A stretch of DNA of 64,000 bases from Pseudarthrobacter equi. GTDB taxonomy: Bacteria > Actinomycetota > Actinomycetes > Actinomycetales > Micrococcaceae. The stretch's first letter is position 1. Every line of letters starts with the position of its first letter. The stretch spans positions 62,001-126,000 of the forward strand of contig NZ_LT629779.1 in NCBI RefSeq assembly GCF_900105535.1, read 5' to 3'. Shown here one piece after another: positions 8,821 to 17,527 of the stretch. Below the pieces are notes generated by a model, which saw only the letters and a program-made list of their open reading frames with translations, searched no databases and had not been told where the DNA came from. The translations under genes and the position numbers were made by a program.

Positions 8821-10785
8821 ATGCCAGCGAAGATTCCGGCCGTCGTATTCATCGGTGGCGGACCGCGCACGGCCGGCGTCCTGGAGCGCATCGCCGCCAA
8901 CCGGCCGGATGTTTTTGCCGGTCCGCTGGAGATCCATGTGGTGGAGCCGCACGTTCCGGGCTCGGGCCGCATCTGGCGGTACGACCAGGACCCGGGCCTG
9001 CTGCTGAACTCCATGGCAGCGGACATCACCATGTTCACCGACGAGTCCGTGGCCTGCGACGGCCCCGCCTTTGCCGGCCCCGGGCTGGTGGAGTGGACCG
9101 CCGGAGTCCTGGACGGGTCCATCACCGACGTGCCGGACTTCCCGCAGCACCTGCAGGACCAGCTCCGGGCACTCAACGGCACCACGTTCCCCACCCGCCA
9201 GCTGCAGAGCCAGTACCTCGAATGGTTCTTCCGCCGCGCCGCCAGGGCACTGAACCGCAGCGTCACCACCCACCGGAGCACCGCCGTCGGGATCTCACCC
9301 CTGCCGGACGGCGGGCACGAAGTCGCGCTGGCCAACGGCCGGACGGTGCACGCTGACATCCTGGTGACCGCGCTGGGCCACACCGATTCCCTGCCGGACG
9401 CCGCCTCCTCCGGCTACGCGGACTTCGCTGCCCGGCACGGCGGGTACCACGCGGCACCCAGCTACACCACCGACGTCGACTACTCCGGCATAGCCCCGGG
9501 CCAGGACGTCATCGTCTCCGGCATGGGCCTGGCCTTCGTGGACTTGCTGGTCATCCTGATGGAGGGCCGCGGCGGCCGGTTCGAGGAAGCGCCCGACGGC
9601 GGGCTGCGCTACCTTCCGTCCGGACGGGAACCGCGGCTGTGGGCCGGGTCGCGCCGCGGCGTTCCCTACCATTCCAAGATCTCTGCCACCCTCCGCGGTG
9701 AAGCACCCGGACCGCTGCGGTTCTTCACCCCTGCCGCTGTGGAATCCCTGCTCCAGAGCCACGGGGAACTGGACTTCCACCAGCACCTCTGGCCGCTGGT
9801 GGCCAAGGAGGCCGGGTACTACTACTACCGCGAGCTCCTGACCGGAAGCCCCGAACGGGCTGCCATGGGCTGGGATTCGTTCGCGGCCCGGTACGCCGGG
9901 CTGGACTGGTACAGCGGCGAGCGCGCAGAGCTGGTGGCCGCCGCGGTCCCGGACGACGCCCTGCACCTGGACCTCGAACGGCTGGACCGCCCCTTCGACG
10001 GGCGCCGCTTCGCGGACCACCGTGCCGTGCAGGATGCCGTGGCCGGATACATCGAACACGACCTCGCCCTCCGCGACACCCCGGACCATCCCGAGACGCT
10101 CGCCCTGTTCCTGGCCCTGCTGCACGTGTACATGGAGGTGGGCCGGGTGGTCCCCGCGGACCGGCTGAACGCCCGGTCCCAGCAGACCATCCATGGATGG
10201 TGGCACGGGTTCTTCAGCTTCGTCGATTCCGGGCCGCCGCCCCACCGTTTGCGGCAGATGCTGGCCCTGCACCGAGCCGGGCTGCTGCAGTTCCTGGGAC
10301 CCGGCGTGGAGGTCACCCCCGATGAAGCAACCGGGGCTTTCGTGGCCGCGTCCCCGCAATCCGATGCTGTGGTTTCGGCGCGGGCGTTCATCGAGGCCAG
10401 GCTGCCGGCCACCTCGGTGGTCCGGTCACTCAACCCCGTCCTGGTCTCCCTGAACGGCAGCGGGCTGGGAACCGAGCAGCAGCTGCTGACCGCGGACGGG
10501 ATCCACTCCACCGGCAAGCTGCTGGTGACCCCGCAGCACCGGCTGGTGGGGGCGGACGGCACCCCGCAGGCCACCGTGTTCGGCGTGGGCCCCGGAACGT
10601 CCGGCTGGGGCGCGGGAGCCTTTGCCCGGCCGCGCACCAACGCAGCCCCGTTCCGCGAAAACGATGCCCTGGCCCGGACCATCCTCGGCACGGCCGGCAA
10701 CCTTGCCGGCGGAATGTCCGCCACAATATCCCCAGAGCCGGCCGCTGCCGGACAAAACCAGACCCTGACAAGGAACCACCGGTGA
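8821..10785 (+). CDS. FAD/NAD(P)-binding protein (FAD_NAD_binding family)
   Basis: A 654-residue flavoprotein with an N-terminal dinucleotide fold, GGGPRTAG at residues 12-19, then VVEPHVPGSGRIWR and LLNSMAADITMFTD, typical of the large actinobacterial FAD-NAD(P)-binding family. A second nucleotide motif is in VIVSGMGLAFVDLLVILMEGRGG. The C-terminal part includes FGVGPGTSGWGAGAFARPRTN, the last flavin-contact block. These proteins are often encoded next to flavin monooxygenases and transporters and probably act as N- or S-oxygenases or reductases; no specific reaction can be assigned. An AGGAG lies 5 nt before the ATG. The gene is divergent from the transporter operon and translationally coupled (GTGA) to the next gene. 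Confidence 0.85.
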   Translation: MPAKIPAVVFIGGGPRTAGVLERIAANRPDVFAGPLEIHVVEPHVPGSGRIWRYDQDPGLLLNSMAADITMFTDESVACDGPAFAGPGLVEWTAGVLDGSITDVPDFPQHLQDQLRALNGTTFPTRQLQSQYLEWFFRRAARALNRSVTTHRSTAVGISPLPDGGHEVALANGRTVHADILVTALGHTDSLPDAASSGYADFAARHGGYHAAPSYTTDVDYSGIAPGQDVIVSGMGLAFVDLLVILMEGRGGRFEEAPDGGLRYLPSGREPRLWAGSRRGVPYHSKISATLRGEAPGPLRFFTPAAVESLLQSHGELDFHQHLWPLVAKEAGYYYYRELLTGSPERAAMGWDSFAARYAGLDWYSGERAELVAAAVPDDALHLDLERLDRPFDGRRFADHRAVQDAVAGYIEHDLALRDTPDHPETLALFLALLHVYMEVGRVVPADRLNARSQQTIHGWWHGFFSFVDSGPPPHRLRQMLALHRAGLLQFLGPGVEVTPDEATGAFVAASPQSDAVVSARAFIEARLPATSVVRSLNPVLVSLNGSGLGTEQQLLTADGIHSTGKLLVTPQHRLVGADGTPQATVFGVGPGTSGWGAGAFARPRTNAAPFRENDALARTILGTAGNLAGGMSATISPEPAAAGQNQTLTRNHR

Positions 10786-11333
10786 CAGCAGAACCAGAAG
10801 TCCAGCCCCGTCCCCTGGACCGCGCCGCCCTGGAAGTCCTCATCCTGCCCATGCACGATCCCCGGGTCCGGCCGCTCCTGGACGAGCTCGCCGTCGAATA
10901 CGACACCCGATACGGGGACCTCTTCGGCAGCGGCGCCGCGGCCGAAGAACTGAACCGGTACCCGGCAGCGGAATTCGAGGGCCCCTCCGGTGCGCTGCTC
11001 ATCATCCAGGAAGACGGCGAATCCATCGCCGGCGGCGCGTTCCGCCGGTATGACGCCACCACGGCGGAACTGAAGCGGATCTGGACCCACTCCGCCCACC
11101 GCCGTCGTGGCCTGGCCCGCCTGGTGCTCGCCGAGCTGGAGGCCCTGGCAGCTGCGCGCGGATATACCGGCCTGTACCTGACCACCGGCCCGCGGCAGCC
11201 CGAGGCCAAACACCTCTACCTGAGCACGGGTTACGAGGCCCAGTTTGACCTGTCCGCGGACCCCGAGACCATCGGGGCGCTGGCGTTCACCAAGGACCTT
11301 CCCGCCGCCGGCAACGGTACGGCGCGGAACTGA
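10782..11333 (+). CDS. GNAT-family N-acetyltransferase
   Basis: A 183-residue Gcn5-related acetyltransferase. The acetyl-CoA pyrophosphate loop is RRRGLARLV, preceded by AELKRIWTHSAHR (strand 4) and followed by LAAARGYTGLYLTTG and AKHLYLSTGYEAQF, the standard C-terminal half. It starts with GTG overlapping the upstream stop by 4 bp. In B. subtilis a GNAT enzyme acetylates S-substituted cysteines before oxidative cleavage, and this gene, next to similar oxygenases and an amino-acid transporter, could act in the same way. That is inference from context. Confidence 0.9.
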   Translation: MTAEPEVQPRPLDRAALEVLILPMHDPRVRPLLDELAVEYDTRYGDLFGSGAAAEELNRYPAAEFEGPSGALLIIQEDGESIAGGAFRRYDATTAELKRIWTHSAHRRRGLARLVLAELEALAAARGYTGLYLTTGPRQPEAKHLYLSTGYEAQFDLSADPETIGALAFTKDLPAAGNGTARN

Positions 11334-11369
11334 CCTTCCCCACACCTCGGCAGATGCACCGGCCGCCGC

Positions 11370-11381
11370 TAAGCTAGCGCC
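11370..11381 (+). promoter_or_regulatory. Leaderless-type promoter -10
   Basis: TAAGCT at 11370-11375 is followed by 6 nt and the ATG at 11382. No ribosome-binding site is present. The spacing fits an mRNA that begins at or next to the start codon. Confidence 0.45.
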
Positions 11382-13097
11382 ATGGCGAACAAAACCACCG
11401 CAGAGAAGCTTGCCACCATCCAGAAGGGCTACGCCCTGGAAGGCGCCACCATCGAGCTGGGGGCGGCCCTGATCGACGGCGAACTCCACAAGGACGCGCC
11501 GGTGCGGCTGCCGCTGGCCATGATGAACCGGCACGGCCTGGTGGCCGGAGCCACCGGTACCGGCAAGACCGTCACCCTGCACATGATGGCCGAACAGCTT
11601 TCCACCGCCGGCGTTCCCGTCTTCCTGGCGGACATCAAGGGTGACCTCTCCGGGCTCGCCACGGCCGCGGCCGGCAGCGAGAAGCTCCTGGCCCGCACGC
11701 AGAGCATTGGCCAGGACTGGCACGGCAAGACCTTCCCGGTGGAATTCCTGGCGCTGGGCGGCGACGGCAACGGCATCCCCGTCCGGGCCACGGTGACCTC
11801 GTTCGGGCCAATCCTGCTCTCGCGGATCATGGAGCTCAACGACACCCAGGAATCCAGTCTGCAGCTGGTCTTCTACTTCGCCGACAAGAACGGCCTGGAA
11901 CTGATCGACCTCAAGGACCTCCGGGCGGTCATCCAGTTCCTGACGTCCGACGAAGGCAAGGACGAGCTCGAGCAGCTCGGCGGGCTCTCGAAGGCCACCG
12001 CCGGGGTGATCCTGCGCGAACTGGTCACGCTCGAAGCCCAGGGGCTGGAGAAGTTCTTCGGCGAACCGGAGTTTGATACCGCCGAACTGCTGCGCACAGC
12101 ACCGGATGGCCGCGGCGTGGTGACCTGCCTGGAACTGCCCACGCTGCAGAACAAGCCCATGCTGTTCTCCACGTTCCTCATGTGGCTGCTCGCCGATCTC
12201 TTCGAAGACCTCCCCGAAGCCGGCGACCTGGACAAGCCCAAGCTGGTTTTCTTCCTCGACGAGGCGCACCTGCTGTTCAACGGTGCCTCCAAGGCTTTCC
12301 TGGACGCCATTACCTCCACCGTCCGGCTGATCCGGTCCAAGGGCGTGGGCATCTTCTTCGTCACCCAAACCCCCAAGGATGTCCCAGCCGACGTCCTCGG
12401 CCAGCTGGCGAACCGGGTCCAGCACGCCTTGCGGGCCTTCACTCCGGAGGATGCCAAGGCCCTCAAGGCCACAGTGTCCACGTTCCCGCTCAGCGACTAT
12501 GACCTCGAGGAGACTCTCACGTCGGCCGGGATCGGTGAAGCGGTCATTACCGTCATGAACGACAAGGGCGCTCCCACCCCGGTGGCCCTTACCCGGCTGC
12601 GGGCCCCAGAATCGGTCATGGGTCCCAGTGACGAAGCCCTGGTCCGGAGCACAGTGGCCGGGTCCGCGCTGCTGGGCAAGTACGGCACGGCGGTGGACAA
12701 CCCGTCCGCGTACGAGAAGCTCACCGGCAAGACGGCAGCACCTACAGGGCCCGCGGCTCCCGCCGGAACACCCGGTGGGGTTTCGCAGCAGAACGACGTC
12801 GACGCCGAGGCAAGGCGCATCGAGGAGGAAATCCTGGGCCGGCCCAGCAGCAGGCCGTCGGATACCAGTTCCGGCAGGGACGAGGCTGCTGAAAGGGCTG
12901 GCAGCGTCCCGGCTCCGCGGGCACCCCGTGAACCCGAGCCCCAGCCCGGCGGCGGAATCATGGGCGACCTGGGCGGTGTGCTCGGCGGCGCCCTGGGTGG
13001 CGGGCTGAAAAGCATGGCCCGGTCCGTGGGCACCCAGCTGGGCCGTGAGCTGCTGCGCGGCATGTTCGGCACGTCCTCCCGGCGTCGCCGCCGCTGA
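11382..13097 (+). CDS. HerA-like ATPase (DUF853 family)
   Basis: A 571-residue FtsK/HerA-superfamily ATPase of the DUF853 type. Walker A is GATGTGKT (residues 56-63); Walker B is KLVFFLDEAHLLFNG, followed by the sensor segment GIFFVTQTPKDVPADVLGQLANRVQHALRAF. The C-terminus has an acidic linker with an EARRIEEEILGRP helix and a glycine-rich tail with repeated GGVLGGALGGG, ending in five arginines, a possible nucleic-acid or membrane contact. Family members are widely distributed and poorly studied. No NurA partner or defence gene is adjacent, so a role in DNA processing is not shown here. Confidence 0.88.
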   Translation: MANKTTAEKLATIQKGYALEGATIELGAALIDGELHKDAPVRLPLAMMNRHGLVAGATGTGKTVTLHMMAEQLSTAGVPVFLADIKGDLSGLATAAAGSEKLLARTQSIGQDWHGKTFPVEFLALGGDGNGIPVRATVTSFGPILLSRIMELNDTQESSLQLVFYFADKNGLELIDLKDLRAVIQFLTSDEGKDELEQLGGLSKATAGVILRELVTLEAQGLEKFFGEPEFDTAELLRTAPDGRGVVTCLELPTLQNKPMLFSTFLMWLLADLFEDLPEAGDLDKPKLVFFLDEAHLLFNGASKAFLDAITSTVRLIRSKGVGIFFVTQTPKDVPADVLGQLANRVQHALRAFTPEDAKALKATVSTFPLSDYDLEETLTSAGIGEAVITVMNDKGAPTPVALTRLRAPESVMGPSDEALVRSTVAGSALLGKYGTAVDNPSAYEKLTGKTAAPTGPAAPAGTPGGVSQQNDVDAEARRIEEEILGRPSSRPSDTSSGRDEAAERAGSVPAPRAPREPEPQPGGGIMGDLGGVLGGALGGGLKSMARSVGTQLGRELLRGMFGTSSRRRRR

Positions 13098-13273
13098 CCC
13101 CGGGGCCCCGGCGCGGGTACCCGCGGACCCCGCCAGAGCCGGGCCAGGCTGGATCAAAGGTGCGGCCGGGCACTCTTCGTGCCGGCGTCGTCGGGCGCTG
13201 TCCCTGGTGCCAACGCCGGGCTGCGGCGGGAATTAGGGGAGGCGCCGACTTTAGTGTGCCAACGTACTGACGT

Positions 13274-13286
13274 TACTGTAATAAAC
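13274..13286 (+). promoter_or_regulatory. Leaderless-type promoter -10
   Basis: TACTGT at 13274-13279 lies 7 nt before a GTG at 13287, with no ribosome-binding site. This supports GTG 13287 as start of the next gene. Confidence 0.4.
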
Positions 13287-14285
13287 GTGCAGATGAGTCA
13301 AGCGTTGGTGAGGATAGCGGCCGGGTGGCTGCTGGGCCTCATGCTTGCCGTGGCCGGAGCCATTGTGGCCATCAACCTGGTCAACAGCACAGTGGCCAGC
13401 CCGCAGCAGCCGGTGCGCGAGTACATTGACGCCCTGCAGAGCGGGAACGGCGGCAAGGCGCTGGGCCTCCTGCGGGCCACCGTTCCGCCCAGCAACGCCG
13501 CCATGCTCGACGGCACGGCCCTGCAGACTGCTGCGTCGAGGCTCTCCAACGTCCAGATCGGCGAGCCGGAGGAACGTCCGGACAACCGTGTGGCAGTGCC
13601 GATGGACTACACCATTGACGGAAGCCGGCTCAGCACCGAATTCGTGCTGCAGAAGACCGGCACCGAATGGATCTTCTTCAACACCTGGGCTTTTGTCCCG
13701 TCACGGCTGCCCACGGTGGACATCACAGTGGTGAACGGCAGCGAAGCGAACATCAACGGCGTCCCCGTGAACATGCCCAACGGCCGGAACTCCTTCGCTG
13801 TGTTCTACCCCGGCGAATACGAAGCATCGCTGGATGGCCAGTACTTCTCCGCCCCCGCCAGCCGCGCCACGGTGACCGGGCGGGACACCCCCGTGGCTCC
13901 GCTGAACCTGCTGACCCAGGCCACCGGCAAGCTCAAGGAGGACGTGTCCGCCAAGGTCCGTGAATTCCTGGATGGCTGCGCCGCCGAAGCCCAGAAGGAG
14001 CAGCGGCTGCAGCCCGACTGCCCCTTCTACTACGCCAGCAACAACAGGGTGCAGGACGGCAGCATCAAGTGGTCCGTCACCGAGTACCCCAACGTCTCCA
14101 TCGAACCCTTTGACGGCCGCTGGGTGGTCTCGCCGCTGGACGGAAAAGCCAAGGTGGAGGCACTGCAGCAAAACTCCTTCACGGGCGCCTGGTACCCGCT
14201 CGACGAAGAGGTGGACTTCAGCTTCACCACCCGCCTGGACGTCTCCGGCGACACCGTGAAGGTCACACCCCAGCTGAGCTTCTAG
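13287..14285 (+). CDS. Membrane-anchored exported protein of unknown function
   Basis: A 332-residue protein with one N-terminal membrane segment (LVRIAAGWLLGLMLAVAGAI region) and a long extracytoplasmic part. The latter has two repeat-like modules: residues with YIDALQSGNGGKALGLLRATVPPS resemble the DUF4878/lumazine-type NTF2-like folds, and later VNGSEANINGVPVNMPNGRNSFAVFYPGEYEASL recalls the TcaA/YvbJ-like pattern in which a peptide-like domain is followed by a carrier domain. I do not recognise a named family with certainty. The start is GTG 13287, or ATG 13293 as alternative; the frame is open upstream to 13179 without a convincing start. It is convergent with the DUF559 gene. Confidence 0.7.
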   Translation: MQMSQALVRIAAGWLLGLMLAVAGAIVAINLVNSTVASPQQPVREYIDALQSGNGGKALGLLRATVPPSNAAMLDGTALQTAASRLSNVQIGEPEERPDNRVAVPMDYTIDGSRLSTEFVLQKTGTEWIFFNTWAFVPSRLPTVDITVVNGSEANINGVPVNMPNGRNSFAVFYPGEYEASLDGQYFSAPASRATVTGRDTPVAPLNLLTQATGKLKEDVSAKVREFLDGCAAEAQKEQRLQPDCPFYYASNNRVQDGSIKWSVTEYPNVSIEPFDGRWVVSPLDGKAKVEALQQNSFTGAWYPLDEEVDFSFTTRLDVSGDTVKVTPQLSF

Positions 14286-14406
14286 GGTTTCCTGCCTGTG
14301 TTGGTTGGCGCCCGGCCACACTGGCCCAGCTTTCCGACGTGGTTTCCAGACCCAGCGTCACGCCGAGCACTCGTTCGGGCCACAGTCCGCTCATGTTCCG
14401 CGGAAT

Positions 14407-15279
14407 TCAGGGGTTCCGGCTGTTTCCCTTTGCCAAAACGGTGCCCTGCGTGACGCGGCGAGGCGGTCGGCGGGCCAGAACGGCCTGTACCTGGTTCAGC
14501 ATGTCCTGTGGATGGAACACCACATCCGAGTAGTAATACCGCAGGGCCGTATACCCCTGGAGAACGGATTCGTTGTTGCGCCGATGGTCCTTTTGAACCT
14601 GCTTCCACTCGGCGTGGTGCCGGCCGTCCAGCTCCACCACCAGCCAGCCATCCAGCAGCAGGTCAACGTATCCCACCCGCTCCAGGTAGACCTGGGTTTC
14701 AACCCTGATGCCGGCCTGCCGAAAATACGTCCGGGCCAGAGTTTCCAGCAGTGAGTCAGCTCCGGTGTCCACCCACTCCAAAACTGCCCTGGCCTTACCG
14801 TTGCGCTTCCCGGGCAACCGCTGGAGCAGGAACTCAAGGGTCATGTCACCACGGCTCACCGCGCACTCCACCATGACCAGAGACTCTGCAAAGGGCAGGC
14901 ACCGCAGGGCGTGGATTAGCACGTCTACCAGAGCTGCCACCGGCTGATGGGATGCCGGCGGCAGGAGCAGCCCTGCGTGGTGAACAGCTCCGGTGGAGAC
15001 GGACTCCCGGCGACGGTGGTGGACGTGGCGCAGCCTATCGGAGGGCAGCGACCACAGGCTGTAGGCCGAAGCGGCACTTGAGCACGTCAAGACTTCGCGG
15101 TTCCTCAGCGCGGCCACTAGATGCGACGAGGCCGTTGGCAGCGCATACAGTCCGCGATCCGGCTGTAGCAACCCGGCCCGGACGGCCCTCCGGAGGGAAG
15201 CGTCATCCACGCCCAGTCTTATCAGTGCAGGCCGTCGGGCAGCTCCACCGCAAATTTCCAGCGCCTTGTGCACGTCCAT
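14407..15279 (-). CDS. DUF559 (Vsr-like) domain protein with AbiEi-like N-terminus
   Basis: A 290-residue protein. The C-terminal third is a DUF559/restriction-endonuclease-like fold: ETLARTYFRQAGIRVETQVYLERVGYVDLLLDGWLVVELDGRHH, then QKDHRRNNESVLQGYTALRYYYSDVV. The D...E.D pattern matches the PD-(D/E)XK core. The N-terminal part (IRLGVDDASLRRAVRAGLLQPDRGLYALP) resembles the AbiEi antitoxin winged helix common in actinobacterial members. These are usually stand-alone genes with unknown function. No toxin gene (AbiEii) is adjacent. The gaps on both sides (14286-14406 and 15280-15441) hold no gene that I can see. Confidence 0.82.
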   Translation of the reverse strand: MDVHKALEICGGAARRPALIRLGVDDASLRRAVRAGLLQPDRGLYALPTASSHLVAALRNREVLTCSSAASAYSLWSLPSDRLRHVHHRRRESVSTGAVHHAGLLLPPASHQPVAALVDVLIHALRCLPFAESLVMVECAVSRGDMTLEFLLQRLPGKRNGKARAVLEWVDTGADSLLETLARTYFRQAGIRVETQVYLERVGYVDLLLDGWLVVELDGRHHAEWKQVQKDHRRNNESVLQGYTALRYYYSDVVFHPQDMLNQVQAVLARRPPRRVTQGTVLAKGNSRNP

Positions 15280-15441
15280 GCGGCCATGCTGGCTCTCCCC
15301 CGCCCTTCCAGGCAGCTCCCGGCGGGCGTATGTGGATAACGGTGCGTGTTGGACCGCGTCACGGAGGGCATGCTTTTGCGCCCTGCACCCGCTGCAACCC
15401 CCGGAATACCGCGGGAGGAACCTGCCCGCGCATACAAAAGC

Positions 15442-15475
15442 CTGCCGCCCGTGACGGACGGGTCACGGGCGGCAG
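15442..15475 (-). terminator. Rho-independent terminator of the thioredoxin/CopD operon
   Basis: The arms 15442-15455 and 15462-15475 pair over 14 bp with a 6-nt loop. On the minus strand the stem is followed by GCTTTTGTATG. It lies 28 bp past the stop of the NHL-thioredoxin gene. Confidence 0.88.
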
Positions 15476-15502
15476 CCTCAAAGCGCGTTCGGCGGCGGCG
15501 TG

Positions 15503-17527
15503 TCAGTCCATGCCGCGGAGGTCCAGGACCAGCTCGGTGTCGCCGTCGGCCTGAAGCAGCACCGGGATGCCCCAGTCCTGCTGGTACAGGTGGCAGGCGG
15601 CGTGGTCCGGGATCTCGCCGTCCTCGGTCTCCGGCCCGTCGCAGGCTGCGGCGCGGGCGGTAATGTGCAGCACGCCCTCGGGAACGTCCGGGGAGAGCTC
15701 CAGCGTGCGCAGCAGCCCCACGGAGGTGCCGCCGCCGGACACCAGCAGCTCGGGCGGCGTGGAGGAGATCTTCAGCTGGGTGGGGTCACCCCAGCGGTCG
15801 TCGAGCTTCTGCCCGGTCGGGGCGGTGAAGCGGACCGTCAGTTCCAGGGGTCCCGGAGCTACGGGGCTCTTGGGCCGCTGCGTCTGGGAGGCGCCCTCGT
15901 CCACCTGCTGGGCTTCCTTGGGAATGGGCACGTACACCAGCTGGTGCTTGTTGGCCTCCACCACTACCAGCAGCGGCTCAGCGCCGGCAGCCCCGGTGGC
16001 GTCCACAATCACGTCGGACGGCTCGGCGAGGCCACGGGCCAGCGTGGACACGGTGCCGTTGGCGGGGTCATACCGGCGGACGGCGCCGTTGTAGGTATCG
16101 GCGATGGCTACGGAGCCATCCGGGAGGACCGTGACGCCCAGCGGGTGCTGCAGCCGGGCCTCGGCCGCAGTACCGTCGCGGAAGCCGAAGTCGAACAGGC
16201 CCTTGCCCACGGCGGTCTTCACGGTCACCGTCCCGGCGTCGTCGATCACCAGCGTGCGCAGCGCCGATGTTTCAGAGTCGGCGACCCAGATATTCCCGTC
16301 CGCGTCCTCGGCAAGGCCTGAGGACTGGGCGAACCAGGACTCGTGTGCAGGGCCGTCCAGCAGCCCTTCCAGTCCGTTGCCGGCCACGATGGCCACGCCG
16401 CCGGTGAGGGGGTCGAAGCTGAAGATCTGGTGCGTGCCGGCCATGGCCACCACCACGGCGTTCAGCTTGCGCGACCACACAACGTCCCAGGGAGAGCTCA
16501 GCGAGACGTCCAGGGGGTCATTGCCCAGGGAACCGCTGAAGCCGGCACCGTCCTCGTCCACGCGGGCAGGCCCGGTTTCCAGGAGCCGCTGCACCCCGTT
16601 GCCGGCAAGGGTCAGTGCCTTGCCGTCCGTCAGGGACAGGCCGCGGAGGCGGTGGTTGACCGAGTCGGCAATAACGACGTCGTAGCCCGTCTTGGCTGCC
16701 ACGTCTTCCGGCAGCAGGACCAGGCCTTGGGGCTCGTTGAACTGTGCGGTGGCGTCTTCCCCGGCGGCAGGACCGTCGGAGTAGCCCTTGGTACCCGAGC
16801 CGTAGGTGGCAAGGACAGTTTCGAAGTCCGTGCCGAGTTCCACGAGGCGGTGGTGGCCGGTGTCGGTGACCAGCCAGGAACCCTTGCCGTCGGAACCGCT
16901 GGCGGCGGCACCCGCTGCCGTGCCGCCGTCGGACGCTTCCTCCCCGGCCGTGGACCCGCGGCCTGCCGGCAGGAAGAGCGCCTTGCCGGGGAAGCGCAGG
17001 GTGCCGGAAGTGGCCTCAGGGGCCACGTACGGGCCGGAGCCGCGGTGCAGCGTGCCCTTGGCCTCATGTTCGGCGATCAGCTCGGGGATCAGCACTGCCA
17101 GGCCGTCTGCGTGGCCTTCACCGGACAGGTGCGCCACGATGTAGCCCTCGGGGTCGATGACCACCAGGGTGGGCCAGGCGCGGGCGGTGTAGGCCTTCCA
17201 GGTGTCCAGTTCAGGATCGTCCAGGACGGGGTGGTGGATCTCGTAGCGCTCCACGGCTGCGGCCAGGGCCACGGGATCGGCCTCGTGCTCGAACTTGGGC
17301 GAGTGGACACCCACCGTCACCAGGACATCCGAATACTGCTCCTCCAGCGGCCGCAGCTCGTCCAGGACGTGCAGGCAGTTGATGCAGCAGAAGGTCCAGA
17401 AATCGAGCAGGACGATCTTGCCGCGGAGGGCTTCGAGGTCCAGGGTCTTGCCGCCGGTGTTCAGCCAGTTGCGGCCCACCAGTTCGGAGGCCCGGACCCG
17501 GGCATGGGTGCGTACGGTTTCGCTCAT
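15503..17527 (-). CDS. Thioredoxin-like protein with NHL beta-propeller
   Basis: A 674-residue fusion. The N-terminus is a TlpA/thioredoxin-like domain with WTFCCINCLHVLDEL, the active-site CINC being residues 48-51, and a cis-proline region at ARAWPTLVVIDPEG. The rest is an NHL six-bladed propeller (repeats such as FNEPQGLVLLPEDVAA, LSSPWDVVWSRKLNAVVVA, LQHPLGVTVLPDGSVAIAD, LAEPSDVIVDATG), followed by a small C-terminal beta domain. This NHLRC2-like architecture is well known, but its substrate is not. There is no signal peptide, so it is probably cytoplasmic. It shares one base with the upstream copD/ctaG stop (TGATG), so both are co-expressed. Confidence 0.9.
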   Translation of the reverse strand: MSETVRTHARVRASELVGRNWLNTGGKTLDLEALRGKIVLLDFWTFCCINCLHVLDELRPLEEQYSDVLVTVGVHSPKFEHEADPVALAAAVERYEIHHPVLDDPELDTWKAYTARAWPTLVVIDPEGYIVAHLSGEGHADGLAVLIPELIAEHEAKGTLHRGSGPYVAPEATSGTLRFPGKALFLPAGRGSTAGEEASDGGTAAGAAASGSDGKGSWLVTDTGHHRLVELGTDFETVLATYGSGTKGYSDGPAAGEDATAQFNEPQGLVLLPEDVAAKTGYDVVIADSVNHRLRGLSLTDGKALTLAGNGVQRLLETGPARVDEDGAGFSGSLGNDPLDVSLSSPWDVVWSRKLNAVVVAMAGTHQIFSFDPLTGGVAIVAGNGLEGLLDGPAHESWFAQSSGLAEDADGNIWVADSETSALRTLVIDDAGTVTVKTAVGKGLFDFGFRDGTAAEARLQHPLGVTVLPDGSVAIADTYNGAVRRYDPANGTVSTLARGLAEPSDVIVDATGAAGAEPLLVVVEANKHQLVYVPIPKEAQQVDEGASQTQRPKSPVAPGPLELTVRFTAPTGQKLDDRWGDPTQLKISSTPPELLVSGGGTSVGLLRTLELSPDVPEGVLHITARAAACDGPETEDGEIPDHAACHLYQQDWGIPVLLQADGDTELVLDLRGMD

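Noticed and set aside
9825..13157. A minus-strand open frame of 1110 codons
   Set aside because: It runs antisense through the FAD protein, GNAT and HerA-like genes and shows no family motifs; it is a codon-bias shadow in high-GC DNA.
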